Shown here: in pieces, positions 20,720 to 32,512 of the stretch
Layout: each line of letters opens with the position of its first letter
Numbering within the stretch: the stretch's first letter is position 1
Source: Erinaceus europaeus
Lineage: Eukaryota > Chordata > Mammalia > Eulipotyphla > Erinaceidae
DNA length: 64,000 bases
Direction of reading: 5' to 3'
Assembly: GCF_950295315.1 (NCBI RefSeq)
Contig: NC_080164.1
Location: forward strand, 55,523,451-55,587,450
Notes under the pieces: generated by a model
Seen by the model: only the letters and a program-made list of their open reading frames with translations
Told to the model about the DNA's origin: nothing
Database searches by the model: none
Translations under genes and position numbers: made by a program

Positions 20720-21486
20720 AACAGGATTCAAAAGCATTTTAGCAAGCTTTTTATTACACTGTCCCACTTAGGTCTTGCCTTGAATTCTCAAGTAAAGTTA
20801 AAGCAGAATCAGGATTAAATTGTGTGGCTTCTGAATTTTCAGGAGGTAACATTCTGTTCTTGGTATCAAATTTGATTACATCTGATAACTTGAATGTCAT
20901 TTGATTCTGTTACGGAGGAAGAATTAGATTGCTTCCCCTAGAGAATGAAAAATTTTCCCACTGACTAAAGGATAGAACATTTACTAAAATTATCTCAATG
21001 ACCTGAAAGAGAAGAATATATTGCTTCATCTTAGCAGAAGTAGGTCCAAGGTTTTTTTTTTTTTAAAGTGTAATTGAGAAATGCTGACTTCTTTGGGATA
21101 CAGCTTCCCAGCCCCTGGTGTGTGATTAGGTCTGTCCAACCTGCTGGCATGCTTGATCAGGGAACCTGCAGAGGCCTAGGAAGGAAATACTCTATAGCAA
21201 GTCTTAGTTCCTAAAAGGCATTTGATTTAATTTTGCATTTAACATATGGTAATCTGAGTTCCCTTGGCAACCTCTAGTTCTGTCCTACTTTATAATCAGA
21301 GGATAGCAAGACTCCTTGCAGATGGGAACACATCACCTAGAAGTGGCTGAGGAGACCTGAGTTTGCCTCAAAAGAGGAGTTTAAAATTTAAATACTGGGA
21401 TGGCTAAAGATCACCATTACTAGGTATTTGTTGGTATACTGATTTCCAATAGACTGTTAATACTTACAGGACTTTCAGGTCACATG
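20061..21486. other. Intron, mostly unique
   Basis: Contains the TG repeat at 20676-20718 and a C-rich run near 20390; otherwise nothing recognised. Confidence 0.5.
20676..20718 (+). repeat. TG dinucleotide repeat
   Basis: About 19 TG units beginning after TTTCGCTCG. Confidence 0.95.
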
Positions 21487-21502
21487 AAAAATGAATAAGG
21501 TG

Positions 21503-21747
21503 GGGGGTCAGGCGGTGGTGCAGCTGGTTAAGTGCACACATTGCAGTGCTCAAGGACCCGGACCCTGGTTTAAGCTCCTGGTCCCCACTTGCAAGAGGAA
21601 AGCTTCATGAGTGGTGGAACAGGACTGCAGGGGTCTTTCTGTCTCTTTCCTTCTCTATCTGCCTTTCCCCTCTTAGTGTCTCTGTCTCTATCCAACAATA
21701 AATAAAATAAAATAAAATAAAAATATTTGAAAGAAAAAGAAACTTAA
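21503..21747 (+). mobile_element. SINE, B family, 16-bp duplication
   Basis: GGTCAGGCGGTGGTGCAGCT to AATAAAATAAAATAAAATAA. AAAAATGAATAAGGTG flanks it at 21487-21502 and 21748-21763. Confidence 0.93.
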
Positions 21748-21799
21748 AAAAATGAATAAGGTGTTTTAGAAGTGGAAACATAGTGTTATCTCACCTTCC

Positions 21800-21925
21800 T
21801 TAAGTCTCCATACTTTGAGATCAGTAAATTTTGGTTCCCTCATCTATAAGTGGATAGTAGTACTTCCTTTGCAGAGATATAATGAGGATTTAGTGAAATT
21901 GTATGAGTAAAGAACCAAGTAAGAT
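21800..21925 (+). mobile_element. MIR, sense
   Basis: GGTTCCCTCATCTATAAGTG then GTAGTACTTCCTTTGCAGAG and ATAATGAGGATTTAGTGAAA follow the MIR 3' half. Confidence 0.55.
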
Positions 21926-21974
21926 TTCTGGTGTGGACTTATTAATTACTACTATTGTATTATTTAAATTAAAG

Positions 21975-22080
21975 CCTTACCTATAATCATCTTGGTTTAA
22001 TTCTCTTATTCTACACATTGGAAAATTGAGTGCCAGTAATTTAGTGAATCCTAAAGCTATTTCACTTGACTCCCAGTATT
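21975..22080 (-). mobile_element. MIR-like fragment, antisense
   Basis: TTATTCTACACATTGGAAAA then TTGAGTGCCAGTAATTTAG and CTATTTCACTTGACTCCCAG resemble antisense MIR. Weak. Confidence 0.35.
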
Positions 22081-22352
22081 CTGTGTATTACAGCATGCCC
22101 AATACTCTCTTCTCTCCTCTCTTCTTTTCTTTTTCTGCCATGGCTTTGTGTCTGCATGATTCCATCACTTCTGGTGACTCTTAATTTTTGAAGATAGCGA
22201 ATGAGAGAGTGACCATAGATACCATAGAAACCACCCCATGATACCATAGAGACCATTCTATCGTTTATTTAAGTTTCCTATTTGCATAGTGCTTCTATGT
22301 GGTGATTGGAGTCTTACACCCAGGTCCTTGTCCATGGTAGAATTTATTTATT

Positions 22353-22502
22353 CTTAAAGATTTTATTTAGTTATTAATAAGAAAGATAGGAGGAGAGAGA
22401 GAAAGAACCAGACATCACTCTGATACATGTGCTGCTAGGGATTGAACTTAGAACCTCATCCTTGAGAGTCTAATGCTTTATCTACTATGCCACCTGAACC
22501 AC
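22353..22502 (-). mobile_element. SINE, D type, minus strand
   Basis: AGATTTTATTTAGTTATTAA, CCAGACATCACTCTGATACA, TTGAACTTAGAACCTCATCC, CTACTATGCCACCTGAACC. Confidence 0.75.
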
Positions 22503-22794
22503 TCCATGATAGAATTTACACTCTACTGGGTGAACTATCTGCTGGTCTTTTGCACATATACTTTCAAGGAGGGCTTGAGTAAATAGAAAGAAAGAAGGGG
22601 GAGATCATATAGTATTCTAAATAGTATCAGTTTGAGCTTGCAAAGTAAACCAAAAATATCAGAAGGCACTGACAAGACTTTTAGACACTGGGAACAATTC
22701 TTAACTAACAACTAATTTATTTTACTTAACTCAATTATCAATGAATGAATTGTGTAATGTTTCCAAATGACCACACGTCTTCATAGATTTCTTG

Positions 22795-23105
22795 GGTCCT
22801 GCTGGTCATTTATTTATTTTGTGATGCCTGGCCCTTGTACTAATCTAGTCATTCCTGGGCCAATATTTCCTCCCCTCCGCTCCCCTTCCCTTCCTTCCTC
22901 CTTCCTTCCTTCTCTTTCTCTCCTTTCTTTAGAGAGAGAGAGAGAGAGAGAGAGTGTCAACATAGCATCAGAACTTAGAGAGAGAGAGAACATAGCATCA
23001 GAACTTACCCCAGTTCTGTAGTAGCCCCATGTGGTACCATGGTTCAAAACTAGACTTGTGTTTGGCAAGCTATGTGCCCTATTGAGTGAGCTATCTCCTG
23101 GTCAG
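22795..23105 (-). mobile_element. Old SINE-like remnant, minus strand, with 30-base duplication
   Basis: CCATGTGGTACCATGGTTCA and GAGTGAGCTATCTCCTGGTC look like an antisense head. Within it, CATAGCATCAGAACTTA plus flanking GA repeats is repeated at 22961-22977 and 22991-23007 (period 30), next to CT- and GA-rich runs. Confidence 0.45.
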
Positions 23106-23109
23106 ATTC

Positions 23110-23232
23110 AGTGACTAGGATTTTGACTCAGTGGGTAGAGCACAGTACTTACATGTGAGTTCAGTCCCCAACACTGCATATGCTAGAGTGATGCTTTAGT
23201 TCTCTAGTTAATAAATAATTTTAAAAAGATAA
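23110..23232 (+). mobile_element. SINE, D type
   Basis: TTGACTCAGTGGGTAGAGCA, GAGTTCAGTCCCCAACACTG, AGAGTGATGCTTTAGTTCTC. Confidence 0.6.
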
Positions 23233-23237
23233 AGAAT

Positions 23238-23495
23238 AGGGGGCCAGGAAGTGGCACACCTTGTTGAGTGTACATGTTACCATGTGCAAGGACCCAGTCC
23301 TGAACCCCAGCTACCCAACTACAGAGGAGAAGCTTCATGAGTGGTGAGGCAGGTCTGCAGGGGTCTGTTTTTCTCTGCCTTTCTATCTCCTCCTTCCTTC
23401 TCAGTTTATCTCTGTCATATCAAATAAAATAGAAGAAAGAAAGAAAAAAAGGAAAAAAATGGCCCCAGTGGTAACCCTGGTGAGAAGAAAAATCT
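23238..23495 (+). mobile_element. SINE, B family with 3' extension
   Basis: GGGGCCAGGAAGTGGCACAC, GGAGAAGCTTCATGAGTGGT, GGCCCCAGTGGTAACCCTGG. Confidence 0.82.
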
Positions 23496-23547
23496 TAGTG
23501 TTACATACTTACTGTGCAAATCATTTTACATAAATTTTCTTTAGTCC

Positions 23548-23750
23548 TGGGGCCAGGTGGTGACACATCTGGTTGAGTGCATGTGTTACAGTTCACAAGG
23601 ACCCAGGTTCGAGCCCCTGGTCTTCACCTGCAGGCGGAAAGCTTCACGAGTGGTGAAATAGGGCTGAAGGTGTCTCTCTGTTTCTGCCCCTTCTATCTCC
23701 CTATTCCTCTCAATTTCTCGTTATCTCTATCCAATAAAAATAATAAAAAG
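23548..23750 (+). mobile_element. SINE, B family
   Basis: GGGGCCAGGTGGTGACACAT, B box GGTTCGAGCCCC, GGCGGAAAGCTTCACGAGTG, CTCTATCCAATAAAAATAAT. Confidence 0.9.
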
Positions 23751-24009
23751 ACCCTGTGGGTCCCAGCTAGCAGAAGAGCTTATGGTGGGAAAGTGCAAAA
23801 GGGAGCTAACAATTGGACATTGTTTTCCCTATTTCCAGAGAAAGTGGATGTTAAGGTTTTCATTGTATGAATTGTTACTAATAAATAATAAATAAAGATA
23901 ATAAAATAAATAAAGATAATAAATTTTTTTTAATTTAGTCTTATAACCACTGTGATTGTATGTTATTGCCTTCAGTTCAGCAACCTTTTCATTTGTTTTT
24001 GTTTGCTTT

Positions 24010-24245
24010 TTTTTTTTTTTTTCAGCACTAAGGCCTTGCACTTGCTTGACTCCACAGCTCCAAGGCTAATTAAAATTTTTTTTATGTATTTGTAAAGAGA
24101 GAAGGGTGGAGGAGAGAGGAAGAGACATCACAACATTGTGGCATCTAGGGCACTTTTCCCCAGTGTTATGGTGTAGTGTTGGGTGGGGCTCAAAACCAGG
24201 GCCTCCTACAGTGTTTATTGAGTGAACTGTCTCTTGACCAACTTT
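24010..24245 (-). mobile_element. Old SINE-like remnant, minus strand
   Basis: T run, TCAGCACTAAGGCCTTGCAC, a GA-rich tract, GGGCTCAAAACCAGGGCCTC and GAGTGAACTGTCTCTTGACC. Confidence 0.4.
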
Positions 24246-24569
24246 TTTCAGGTTTTTTTTTATTGGTCCATCTAGCTACATATCTCCTAACATTGTATTA
24301 TGAGGGTGACCTAGTATAAAGTAAAGTTGAAGGAATAATACACCTGTATACCCACATAAATTCTACAGTTAAATGTTTTCTTTTTTTTTTCTCTATTTGC
24401 TTTATTGTGTAACCAACCAGCAATGTGTCTATTCATCCATCTTATTTCTTGGTGTATTTTAAAGTAAATTACAGTGCATTTTGCTCGTAAGCAGTCATGT
24501 GTGAATATAACAGAGTTAAAATGATTAGTCTTATTTTTTTAAAGCAATAGGCCTTTTTTTTCCTTCTAT

Positions 24570-25070
24570 TTTTTTAAATTAGTGAATTAATAATGGCTTG
24601 CAAGATTAAAAGATTATAGGGTTACAGTTACACACTGCACCTACCACCAAATTAAAAAAAAAATTATTTATAAAAAGGAAACATTGACAAAACCATAGGA
24701 TAAGAGGGGCACAGCTTCACTTAGTTCCCACCACCAGACCTCCGTATATGAACCCTTCCCCTGATAGCTTTCCTATTCTTTAACCCTCTGGGAGTATGGA
24801 CCCAAGATAATTGTGGGATGCAGAAGGTTGAAGGTCTGGCTTTTGTAATTGCTTCTCCACTGAACATGGGCATTGACTGGTCGATTCATACTCCCAGCCT
24901 GTCTCTCTCTTTCCTTAGTGGGGATGGGCTCTGGGGAAGCGGAGCTCCAAAGCATATTGGGGTTGTCTGTCCAGGGAAGTCTCTACTACCAAATTTTGAA
25001 ACATACCTTTAATCCTATGTTTTGTGGACATTCTCAGTCACTTTGGGCCTTCCCCTATGAAATAATAATC
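24570..25070 (-). mobile_element. L1-like 3' end, minus strand, copy 1
   Basis: Shares a long near-identical block (AAACATTGACAAAACCATAG through GAAGGTCTGGCTT and CAGGGAAGTCT) with 59596-59935. The A/T-rich end on the left, reading as a poly-A tail on the minus strand, points to a LINE 3' end. It diverges from copy 2 after about 24980. Confidence 0.65.
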
Positions 25071-25394
25071 TAGATTATTTTAAGAACAAAAAAGTGTTAA
25101 GAAAGACTTACATTTCATTAATGAGAAATAGAAATCTGTTGGGGGGGGGGAGGATACTCATGTTGAATTCCTAGGCCACAGCAAGCTGGCATTTCAGAAT
25201 GACATCTTAGCTCATTTCTGATTTCAAATGAGATTTGAGATCACTGACACATTTCTGACACTAACTCCCATGATAAAAAGGAGAGTTTGATTAGCAAATT
25301 AGTTAAGTATTTTAGTGATGAAATTGGAGTTTAATTTAAGTAAGTATTTTCCCCGTTTTCTCTTTTTTTTCTGGGTCTGACTGAATTGCTGCAG

Positions 25395-25429
25395 TATGCT
25401 GCATGGTTACTGGTAAAACAGGAAATGGG
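25395..25429 (+). CDS. PUS10: PUS10 coding exon 4, 35-nt microexon (residues 160-170)
   Basis: The acceptor TTGCTGCAG and donor GTAAGT frame only 35 nt: YAAWLLVKQEM plus two bases of Gly171. The first codon is TAT (Tyr) where I recall His (HAAWLL) in human PUS10. Without this exon, exon 3 (phase 0) would join exon 5 out of frame, so it is required for the full-length product. Confidence 0.93.
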
Positions 25430-25765
25430 GTAAGTAATTTAGGTAGGGAATTTTTACTACTATTTAAATATAAGCTACCTGATTTGTTAAGTACTTTTAC
25501 TACCACTCTTTTTTTAGAGTCAGTTCACTAGCTACTAGAGAAATTGGTACAAAAAAAAAAAAAGAAAAACCTATTATATAAAATTGGGTTTATTTGTATT
25601 GGCACATTTTGTAGACTTTATATGAATATAAATACTTATTTTACATGCATTAGGCATTTATGTAATACAGTTTGGATAGTCATTTTAAAAAGACACACTT
25701 TATACTGATTTTAGAAATAAGTGAGTTTGTACATAGATGAAACATATCAATAGAAAACAGTAGGG

Positions 25766-25922
25766 GTGCCTGGGGAAACAGCATAATGTTTATGCATAAA
25801 GACTTTCATGCCTGAGGTTCTGAGGCCTCAGGTTCAATCCCCAGCATCACCATAAGCCAGAGCTGGTTGGAGCTCTGGTCTCACACTCTCTCTGTATCTC
25901 TCTCATTCAAATAAATAAATAG
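25766..25922 (+). mobile_element. SINE, C type with CT tract
   Basis: AACAGCATAATGTTTATGCA, CAGGTTCAATCCCCAGCATC, AGCCAGAGCTGGTTGGAGCT, AAATAAATAAATAGG. Confidence 0.8.
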
Positions 25923-26907
25923 GAAACAATAGGTCCATTGTTATTATGAGAAACCATTAGAGACCAAATGTGTTTTGGAAACTAGAATTGTTTAGATTTT
26001 GAAATTGTAGTCTGGTGTTCAATACTATATATAATATGCTCTTTCTCTCTGTGGCAATCCTATATAATAATCAAATACATTAGTATTTCTGTAGTGGAAC
26101 ATGAATATTTACACTAATTTTGATAAACAAAGTCTCTGAATAACCACACATGTTCATATCAGGGTTCAGTGGCTCAATTTTCCTGAACTTTTTGGATTTT
26201 GAAACAAAATCTGTGCCAATATAAAAAGGGCCATATCAGTTCTAGAAGTTCCTGAGTACTCTGGAGAGAAAAATACAATTTTTTGTATTAAATTTCATAT
26301 GTGTTTGAGTGATGTATAGAAAAAGTAGTTTTTTTAAATATATATCATATCTGTATTTTAAAAAAAGTAATGACCACAGGTTTGTCAAAAATTTTACAGC
26401 TTAGTTACGTTCTGTTAGTCTCAAATGTTTGTGGATTCTTGAGAAATATATTGACATAGGAACATGCTGTTTCCTAAATATATTATCTAGTTTTTATCCA
26501 AATTACTTGCAAGCTGCTGTTGTTACTCCTTATCAAATAATTTTAAACCCAAGTCAAGTTCTTCCAAAAGAATCTGATCGATATAGATGTATTTAAAAAG
26601 AAAAAATAGGGGCACTAATCTTTTCCCTGAGTTTCCCTAGTTCACTCTATATTTGAAAGATCAAAGAGAAATTGCTGTTTAGAAATTAATTCAAGGAATT
26701 AAAAAACATTGATTAAAAACATTAATTCTGAAAAAAAACATTAATTCTGTTGATTGTTTTGGTTCATCTTTGCTCTAGAATGGTTGTCATTTGCATTTAT
26801 GATGAAAGTCATTGCAGCTAACATCCTTTTCTGTCATCCTTATCTTTATCTGACCTTATTTGACAGACAAGAGAGAGGAAAATGCAGGTACTAAGTACTA
26901 AATTGGA
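25923..26907. other. Intron 4, nothing recognised
   Basis: Repeat-poor 1-kb stretch. A small tandem ACATTAATTCTGAAAA duplication lies at about 26718-26750. Confidence 0.5.
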
Positions 26908-27117
26908 GGGGCCAGACGGTGCACATGGCTAAGCACACACATTACAGTGCTCAAGAACCTGGGTTCAAGTCCCTCATCCCCACCTGCAGGGGAAAAGCCT
27001 CACTAGTATTGAAGCAGGGCTGCAGGTGTCTGTCTCTTTCCCTAGCTCCCCCTCCCTTCTCAATTTTTTTGTTTATCCATAATAAATAAATAAATAAATA
27101 AATAAATAAACAAACAA
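26908..27117 (+). mobile_element. SINE, B family, with target duplication
   Basis: GGGGCCAGACGGTGCACATG to a run of AAAT units. ACTAAGTACTAAAT lies near 26892 and 27118. Confidence 0.92.
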
Positions 27118-27131
27118 ACTAAGTACTAAAT

Positions 27132-28759
27132 CAGTACTAAATTTACTTGAATCATTTTAAGGACAACAGGTATATATGCTAAGGGCCTCTGTGGAACACA
27201 TTTACTTTAAATAATTATTAGAAAATATCAACCACACTCACCTTGTATGTTGAAGCCTGGCATCTTTAATATTGTACTTTGATGTTACATATAATGATAT
27301 TTGTATTTCCAAGATGCCTTTTAACACTTTCCTCTAACCCTTTGATCTGGAAAGAAGAAATACGTATAGTTGATGTTCTTTAACTAAATTAACATGCTCT
27401 AAATATATTTCATCAGTGATGGTGAAGAATTTAAAATGCAGATTTTGCTAGAAACATAATCATTTTTAACTCATTTTAAGATTGACTCTTGCTTTACCCC
27501 TTTGTACTCTCTAGAGTCTGAACAATTTGTAAATAATTTTCTGTTCTTGCATTTTCTGTTTTAACTTTTAACCTTTAAAAAAGTATCCTTTTATAATATT
27601 TACTTTTCAAATATTGTACTAGCTTTCTGTAAATGCCATAAAACTGTTGATATAATATCAAGATAATCTTTTAAAATCTTTAATGTTTCTGATATTCAGA
27701 GAATTAGAAACAATTTATGAAATTCAAACCCTTTAGGATGTGAATAAGTTACTGAATATTGAGAAGTATTAGGTCATTGGAAAAGTCATGATGTATTATT
27801 CTGTGTTTTTCTATGCAAAAATGTCTCGTGACTTCTCTGACTACCCAATAATTTGGTTAACTGCAGTTGTAGGACATGTCTAGGTATTTCATTGCTAAAT
27901 CACAGTTTTCAAAGTGATGATATTCCATGTAGTCTGGTTACAGAATTGGTAGATAAACTGCTCCTTGGTTTGCATTGTTAGAGAACAATGATCTCTGTAT
28001 TTTTTTGATCAATTAATTTCAGCTACTAGCTACATTATTTTTTTGTTTTCTAGTTGCAGTAATTGTTTTTGGCATTATAGAATATTGACTATACATAGTC
28101 ATCTATCACTGAAAATTCAGCATTAAGAGAAATGATTCACAAGTTGACTCTAACAGTTACTCTGTTGAAAGCAGTCCTGTCAGTAGTCATATGACTGATA
28201 TGAAGTTTTAGTTATGAGAATTTCTTAATTTGTTAGTGACAGCACAGTGTTCTCAGTAAAATAGAACAATTTTAATAACATACCATGTTTTCTTTCTTTT
28301 TTACTTCACTTCTTTTCTATTAAAATTTTAGGTTACAAACCAAACACTAGAAATCATAATTGGGATTTCCCCAAACTTGTTAATTGGTTCATGTATGGAC
28401 TTTGGGGGAATGTCAAATTTTTATTTAAACATTTATTTAATGTTAAATATATGAGCATTTTAGAACATTGATACTTTAGAGTTTAGTAAGTTCTCTTCAC
28501 TACTACAGGAAAAAGAAAAAGTACAGCTTTTATATTGATTTCTCCCAAATAAGCCCCTATTACCAGAGTGAGAGTAGATACGAACATTTTTAGTTTGGGT
28601 GAGATTATTGTAATACTCAGTTTTATACTTTTTCCACACAATAAACATTACTTTCTATTCAATTCTTCTGTCTTATGATACATAAATCTAGGAATTTGGC
28701 ACTTCTAGCTCAGAAAAATGTGCTAGTATCCTTATGGTTTTTGTATTTATATGTTATTT
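27132..28759. other. Intron 4, long repeat-free stretch
   Basis: 1.6 kb with no recognisable mobile element, unusual for this SINE-dense window. No exon-like reading frame seen. Confidence 0.5.
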
Positions 28760-28895
28760 TAAAAAGCAGTTCCTTGATTCTATTAGAACATAATGTCCTT
28801 GAGCTGAGGAATTTTAGTCTGATTTGTTCTCTGCTTTCTATCTAATGTGTGAAATAGTGCCTGGCACAGAGAAGGCACTTAATATTTTTTCATAA
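28760..28895 (+). mobile_element. Ancient L2/MIR-type fragment
   Basis: GTCCTTGAGCTGAGGAATTT and TAGTGCCTGGCACAGAGAAG then GCACTTAATATTTTT are typical of the L2/MIR 3' region. It lies about 70 bases upstream of PUS10 exon 5. Confidence 0.6.
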
Positions 28896-28965
28896 TCGTA
28901 TAAATTCTTGTCTTTAATAGAAAAAGTGAAGTTTTTTATTCAGTGAATTAATTTTTGTTATTCAG

Positions 28966-29077
28966 AAAGCAGAGTCTGTCGCTGGGAAGAAATGATATAG
29001 TTCAGCTAAAAGAAGCCTACAAATGGATAACTCACCCCCTGTTTTCAGAGGAACTGGGTGTTCCCATTGATGGAAAG
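28966..29077 (+). CDS. PUS10: PUS10 coding exon 5 (residues 171-208)
   Basis: 112 nt. The first base completes Gly171, followed by KQSLSLGRND through LGVPIDGK, ending in phase 0 before GTATTG. The acceptor is TTATTCAG. It belongs to the N-terminal domain (EAYKWITHPLFSEEL is a well-conserved stretch). Confidence 0.95.
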
Positions 29078-30314
29078 GTATTGGGTTATCAGCATTATTA
29101 ATTTTATTCTGTAATCTTGCTTCCTTAAATGGCAGGGTTTGGGTTATCCCCCCCGTCACCAAAAAAAAAAAAAAATTCTCTTTAAGTAATTCAGAGAGTA
29201 CTTTTTAAGCTCTACTACAAATGGTAATTTCTAGTAATATTAAATTTAAGTTTACATTTTTCTTTCATTCTTTTTTAAAGACTTCTTTGGGATCCAATGC
29301 ACTCATGTGTTTAACAAGTACAGTGCACCTAAATTGACTTAAAAAGGTTAGAAATAAATCTATGCCTTTAATATATTTAAAGTACTGTTGAAGAGACAGT
29401 TGCTGATACAAAGCAATAAATAACTAGAAGTGGGTTTAGAGTGAACCTATGCTATTTAATTTTGGTAATCTGATTAATCTAACATATTCAGACAGAATCT
29501 ATTCAGCTACAGTGAGCATGGGCTCATTTTAATTTATCTTGTTGCTTTCCAAATATCTCTTTGAATTTAGGCAGGGACTGCCTTTGAAACTAGAACACTT
29601 AGTCATTGCTTCTATTCCAAACAGAATTTACCTTAATCTCTGGATTGGATTGCATTAAATTTCACGGAAGAGCTCAACAGGTTTCTCAGTAAGGAAACGG
29701 TATATTCCTATAGCTCATCTTTAATTAGATTTTGATAGTATGGCCTCATTGCTTCATTGTTTTGTCTGAAAGAAATTCCATAAATAGTCAGTATATCCCT
29801 ACTTAAGTAAATTTACAAAGCCATTTTCCAAAACTAAACAGGCAAGATTCTTTCCTCCCCCCCATTCTGAATTACATAGTTCTGTTTCCCTATTACTAAG
29901 AATAAGTTCTGTCATTTAAACTGAACACTGAGAAAAAAAAAAAAACACTTCACGCATAGTATGCAGAGGAAATGAGGTAATGAAAGTACTTTGGAAATTA
30001 GAGAAGTCATTGATGTAAAATATTTTTTACCTCAAATTTCAGTTTTTGAAGTATAATTTTTACATGTCAATTCAGTGAGAATAGAAAACAAAAGATGCAG
30101 TAATCCAGTAGATTCAAGATAAGTGATGTCTTCTTGAATAAAAGGAATATACTTTAATTTTGTAGAGTACAGATAAAAGATTAGCTATTGTGATTCTAGA
30201 GTTGCTAGTAAAATTGCTGATTATCTAGTGCAGTCAGTAAAGACCTGAATAAATACAGAAATCAATAAAAATAAGAAATCATGACGTAACGTCTATTTTT
30301 CAGTAGTTTTAAAA
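29078..30314. other. Intron 5, repeat-free stretch
   Basis: 1.2 kb without recognisable repeats except A and T runs. Confidence 0.5.
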
Positions 30315-30578
30315 AAAAATTTTAAATATTTATTTATTTTCCCTTTTGTTGCCCTTTTATTATTGTTGTTGTTATTTATGTCATTAGATAAACAGAGAGA
30401 AATAGAGAGAGGAGGGGAAGACAGAAGGAGAGAAAAAGACACCTGTATACCCACTTCACCGATTGTGAAGTGACTCTCCTGTAGATGGGGAGCGGGGGCT
30501 AGAACTGGGATCCTTACTCTGGTCCTTGCACTTTGCACCATGTGCACTTAACCCACTGCACTACCACCCGACTCACTT
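30315..30578 (-). mobile_element. SINE, A family, minus strand
   Basis: TTTCCCTTTTGTTGCCCTTT, CTTCACCGATTGTGAAGTGA, GCACTACCACCCGACTC. Confidence 0.92.
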
Positions 30579-30831
30579 CAGTAAAGTTTTTTATAGTCCA
30601 TGAAAATAGATGTGTCTCAGGTTGAAGAGATAGTTATGTTTACTATTTCACGAATGTATGCATTTATGATTATATTTATTAAAATAGAAGCACTCAGCGC
30701 TTGATTTGTAGAATGTGGTAACTGGTGCCACATTTAACAGAATAGTGTTATGACTTCTCGCACTTTCTCTGTGTCTCATGTGAAACTCTACATCTCATAT
30801 GGAAATTAAAAAAAAAAAATTCTTTAAAAAG

Positions 30832-31138
30832 GAGTCCGGCGGTAGCACAGCAGGTTAAGCGCATGTGGTGTGAAGCGCAAGGACCAGCTTAAGGATCCCA
30901 GTTCCAGCTCCCAGCTCCCCAACTGCAAGGGAGTCTCTTCACAGGCAGTGAAGCAGGTCTGCAGGTGTCTTATGTTTCTCTCCCTCTCTCTGCCTCCCCC
31001 TCCTCTCTCCATTTCTCTCTGTCCTAACAACGACGACATCAGTAACAACAACAATAATAACTACAACAACAATAAACAACAACAACAAAAACAAACAACA
31101 AGGGCAACAAAAAGGGAAAATAAAAAAAAATTTTAAAG
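30832..31138 (+). mobile_element. SINE, A family, with target duplication
   Basis: GGAGTCCGGCGGTAGCACAG to CAACAAGGGCAACAAAAAGG. CTTTAAAAAG at about 30822 and 31140. Confidence 0.93.
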
Positions 31139-31271
31139 CCTTTAAAAAGTGGCTAGAATGAAACACACGAAACTATTACTAGTTCTCCAGCAAAATGGTA
31201 TCTAAAACTCATCCTATGTTTATTTTACAACTTGTATCTATCACTTTTATTAAGAAACAACAACAACAAAA

Positions 31272-31478
31272 ACTTGGGACCAGGTGGTGGCACACCTGTT
31301 ACAGAGCACAAGGACCTGATCCCCTGGTCCCCACCTGCAGGGGGAAAGTTTCACAAGTGGTGAAGCAGTGCTGCAGGTGTCTCTCTCTGTCTCTCTCCCT
31401 CTCTATCTCCACCTTCCTCTCAATTTCTGGCTGTCTCTACCCAATAGATAAATAAAGTTAATATTAAAAAAAAAACCC
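31272..31478 (+). mobile_element. SINE, B family
   Basis: GGGACCAGGTGGTGGCACAC, GGGGGAAAGTTTCACAAGTG, ATTTCTGGCTGTCTCTACCC, poly-A. Confidence 0.9.
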
Positions 31479-31734
31479 TTAGCATCACTTTAAAGCTCAA
31501 ATACAAAAAAAAAAAAAAGAAATTTGAGTGCTATTTCTAAAGTTTCATGTAGAGAGGCCTTTAAGCATGTAAACAAGATGGTTTTTGTCTTGCTAATAAT
31601 TCAGGTCATAAGATTGATAGAAATAAATCTTCCTCTCTTTCAGTTACCTATTTTCAATTCCATGAATTATCATTCATCTTTACATCTAATTTACATACTT
31701 TTAAAAATCATGCAACTTTTTAGTTTACATGTGC

Positions 31735-32020
31735 TTTAGAGGTCAGAAGATAGGAGTAAGGTTTGTGCTTTGCCACACACAAGGACCAGGTTTAACTTCC
31801 ACCTCTACGCTAAGTGCCATGGCAACAGTGGAAACTCTAATGCTATGGTTTCTCTCCTCTCTGCCTCTTTGCATTTGGAAATCATGCATACGTGAGGCCC
31901 CAACACTGAAAAAACTCATTTAGATTGTTTTGGAGAAGTTCCAGTAACTCAGTGTTTAATGCACATGATCCAAGGTTGAATCCCAGGCATGCTACAGTGG
32001 GAATATTCTACAATACCGAA
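31735..32020 (+). mobile_element. Two old SINE-like remnants
   Basis: First (31735-31925) has CACACAAGGACCAGGTTTAA and TGCTATGGTTTCTCTCCTCT. Second (31935-32000) has GTAACTCAGTGTTTAATGCA and GGTTGAATCCCAGGCATGC. Confidence 0.4.
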
Positions 32021-32082
32021 GGAAGCTTTGTTATTATGGTGTTTCACCCTTTCTATATTATAATCAGAAAAAGCAGGCTTGG

Positions 32083-32363
32083 AGTGGGAGTCAGGCAGAG
32101 GCTGCACATAGTACAAGGCGCAAGGACCTGTGCAAGGCTCAGAGTTCAAGACCCTGGTTCTCACCTGCAGGGGGTTGCTTCACAAGTGGTGAAGCAGGTC
32201 TGCAGGTGTCTCTCTCTCTCTCTATCCCCCTCTCTGTCTTCCCCTTCCCTTTCAGTTGCTCTCTTTCCTATCCAATGAAAGTGAAAAATGGCCTCCAGGA
32301 GCAGTGGATTCATAGTGCTGGTGCTGAACCTCAGCAATAACCCTGGAGGGAAAAAAAAAAGTA
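32083..32363 (+). mobile_element. SINE, A family long form
   Basis: GGAGTCAGGCAGAGGCTGCA, GGGGGTTGCTTCACAAGTGG, GGAGCAGTGGATTCATAGTG, ATAACCCTGGAGG, poly-A. Confidence 0.9.
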
Positions 32364-32454
32364 GACCTAGAGCAAAGAAGCCCAATGAATATCTAGAAAA
32401 AAAAAAAAAAAGATAAGGTTGTGTTTTGGCAGGATCAGGATCAGGATCACTAGT

Positions 32455-32512
32455 GATTGATTATCTATCTATTTGTATCTATATTTGTATCTGTAGCTGT
32501 ATCTATCCTTTA
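32455..32512 (+). repeat. TATC/TGTA-type imperfect tetranucleotide repeat
   Basis: Alternating TATC and TGTATC units, preceded by three GGATCA units at 32430-32450. Confidence 0.7.

Noticed and set aside
31729..32278. Adjacent frames of 64 and 117 codons
   Set aside because: Composed of SINE-derived and low-complexity sequence with no conserved domain.
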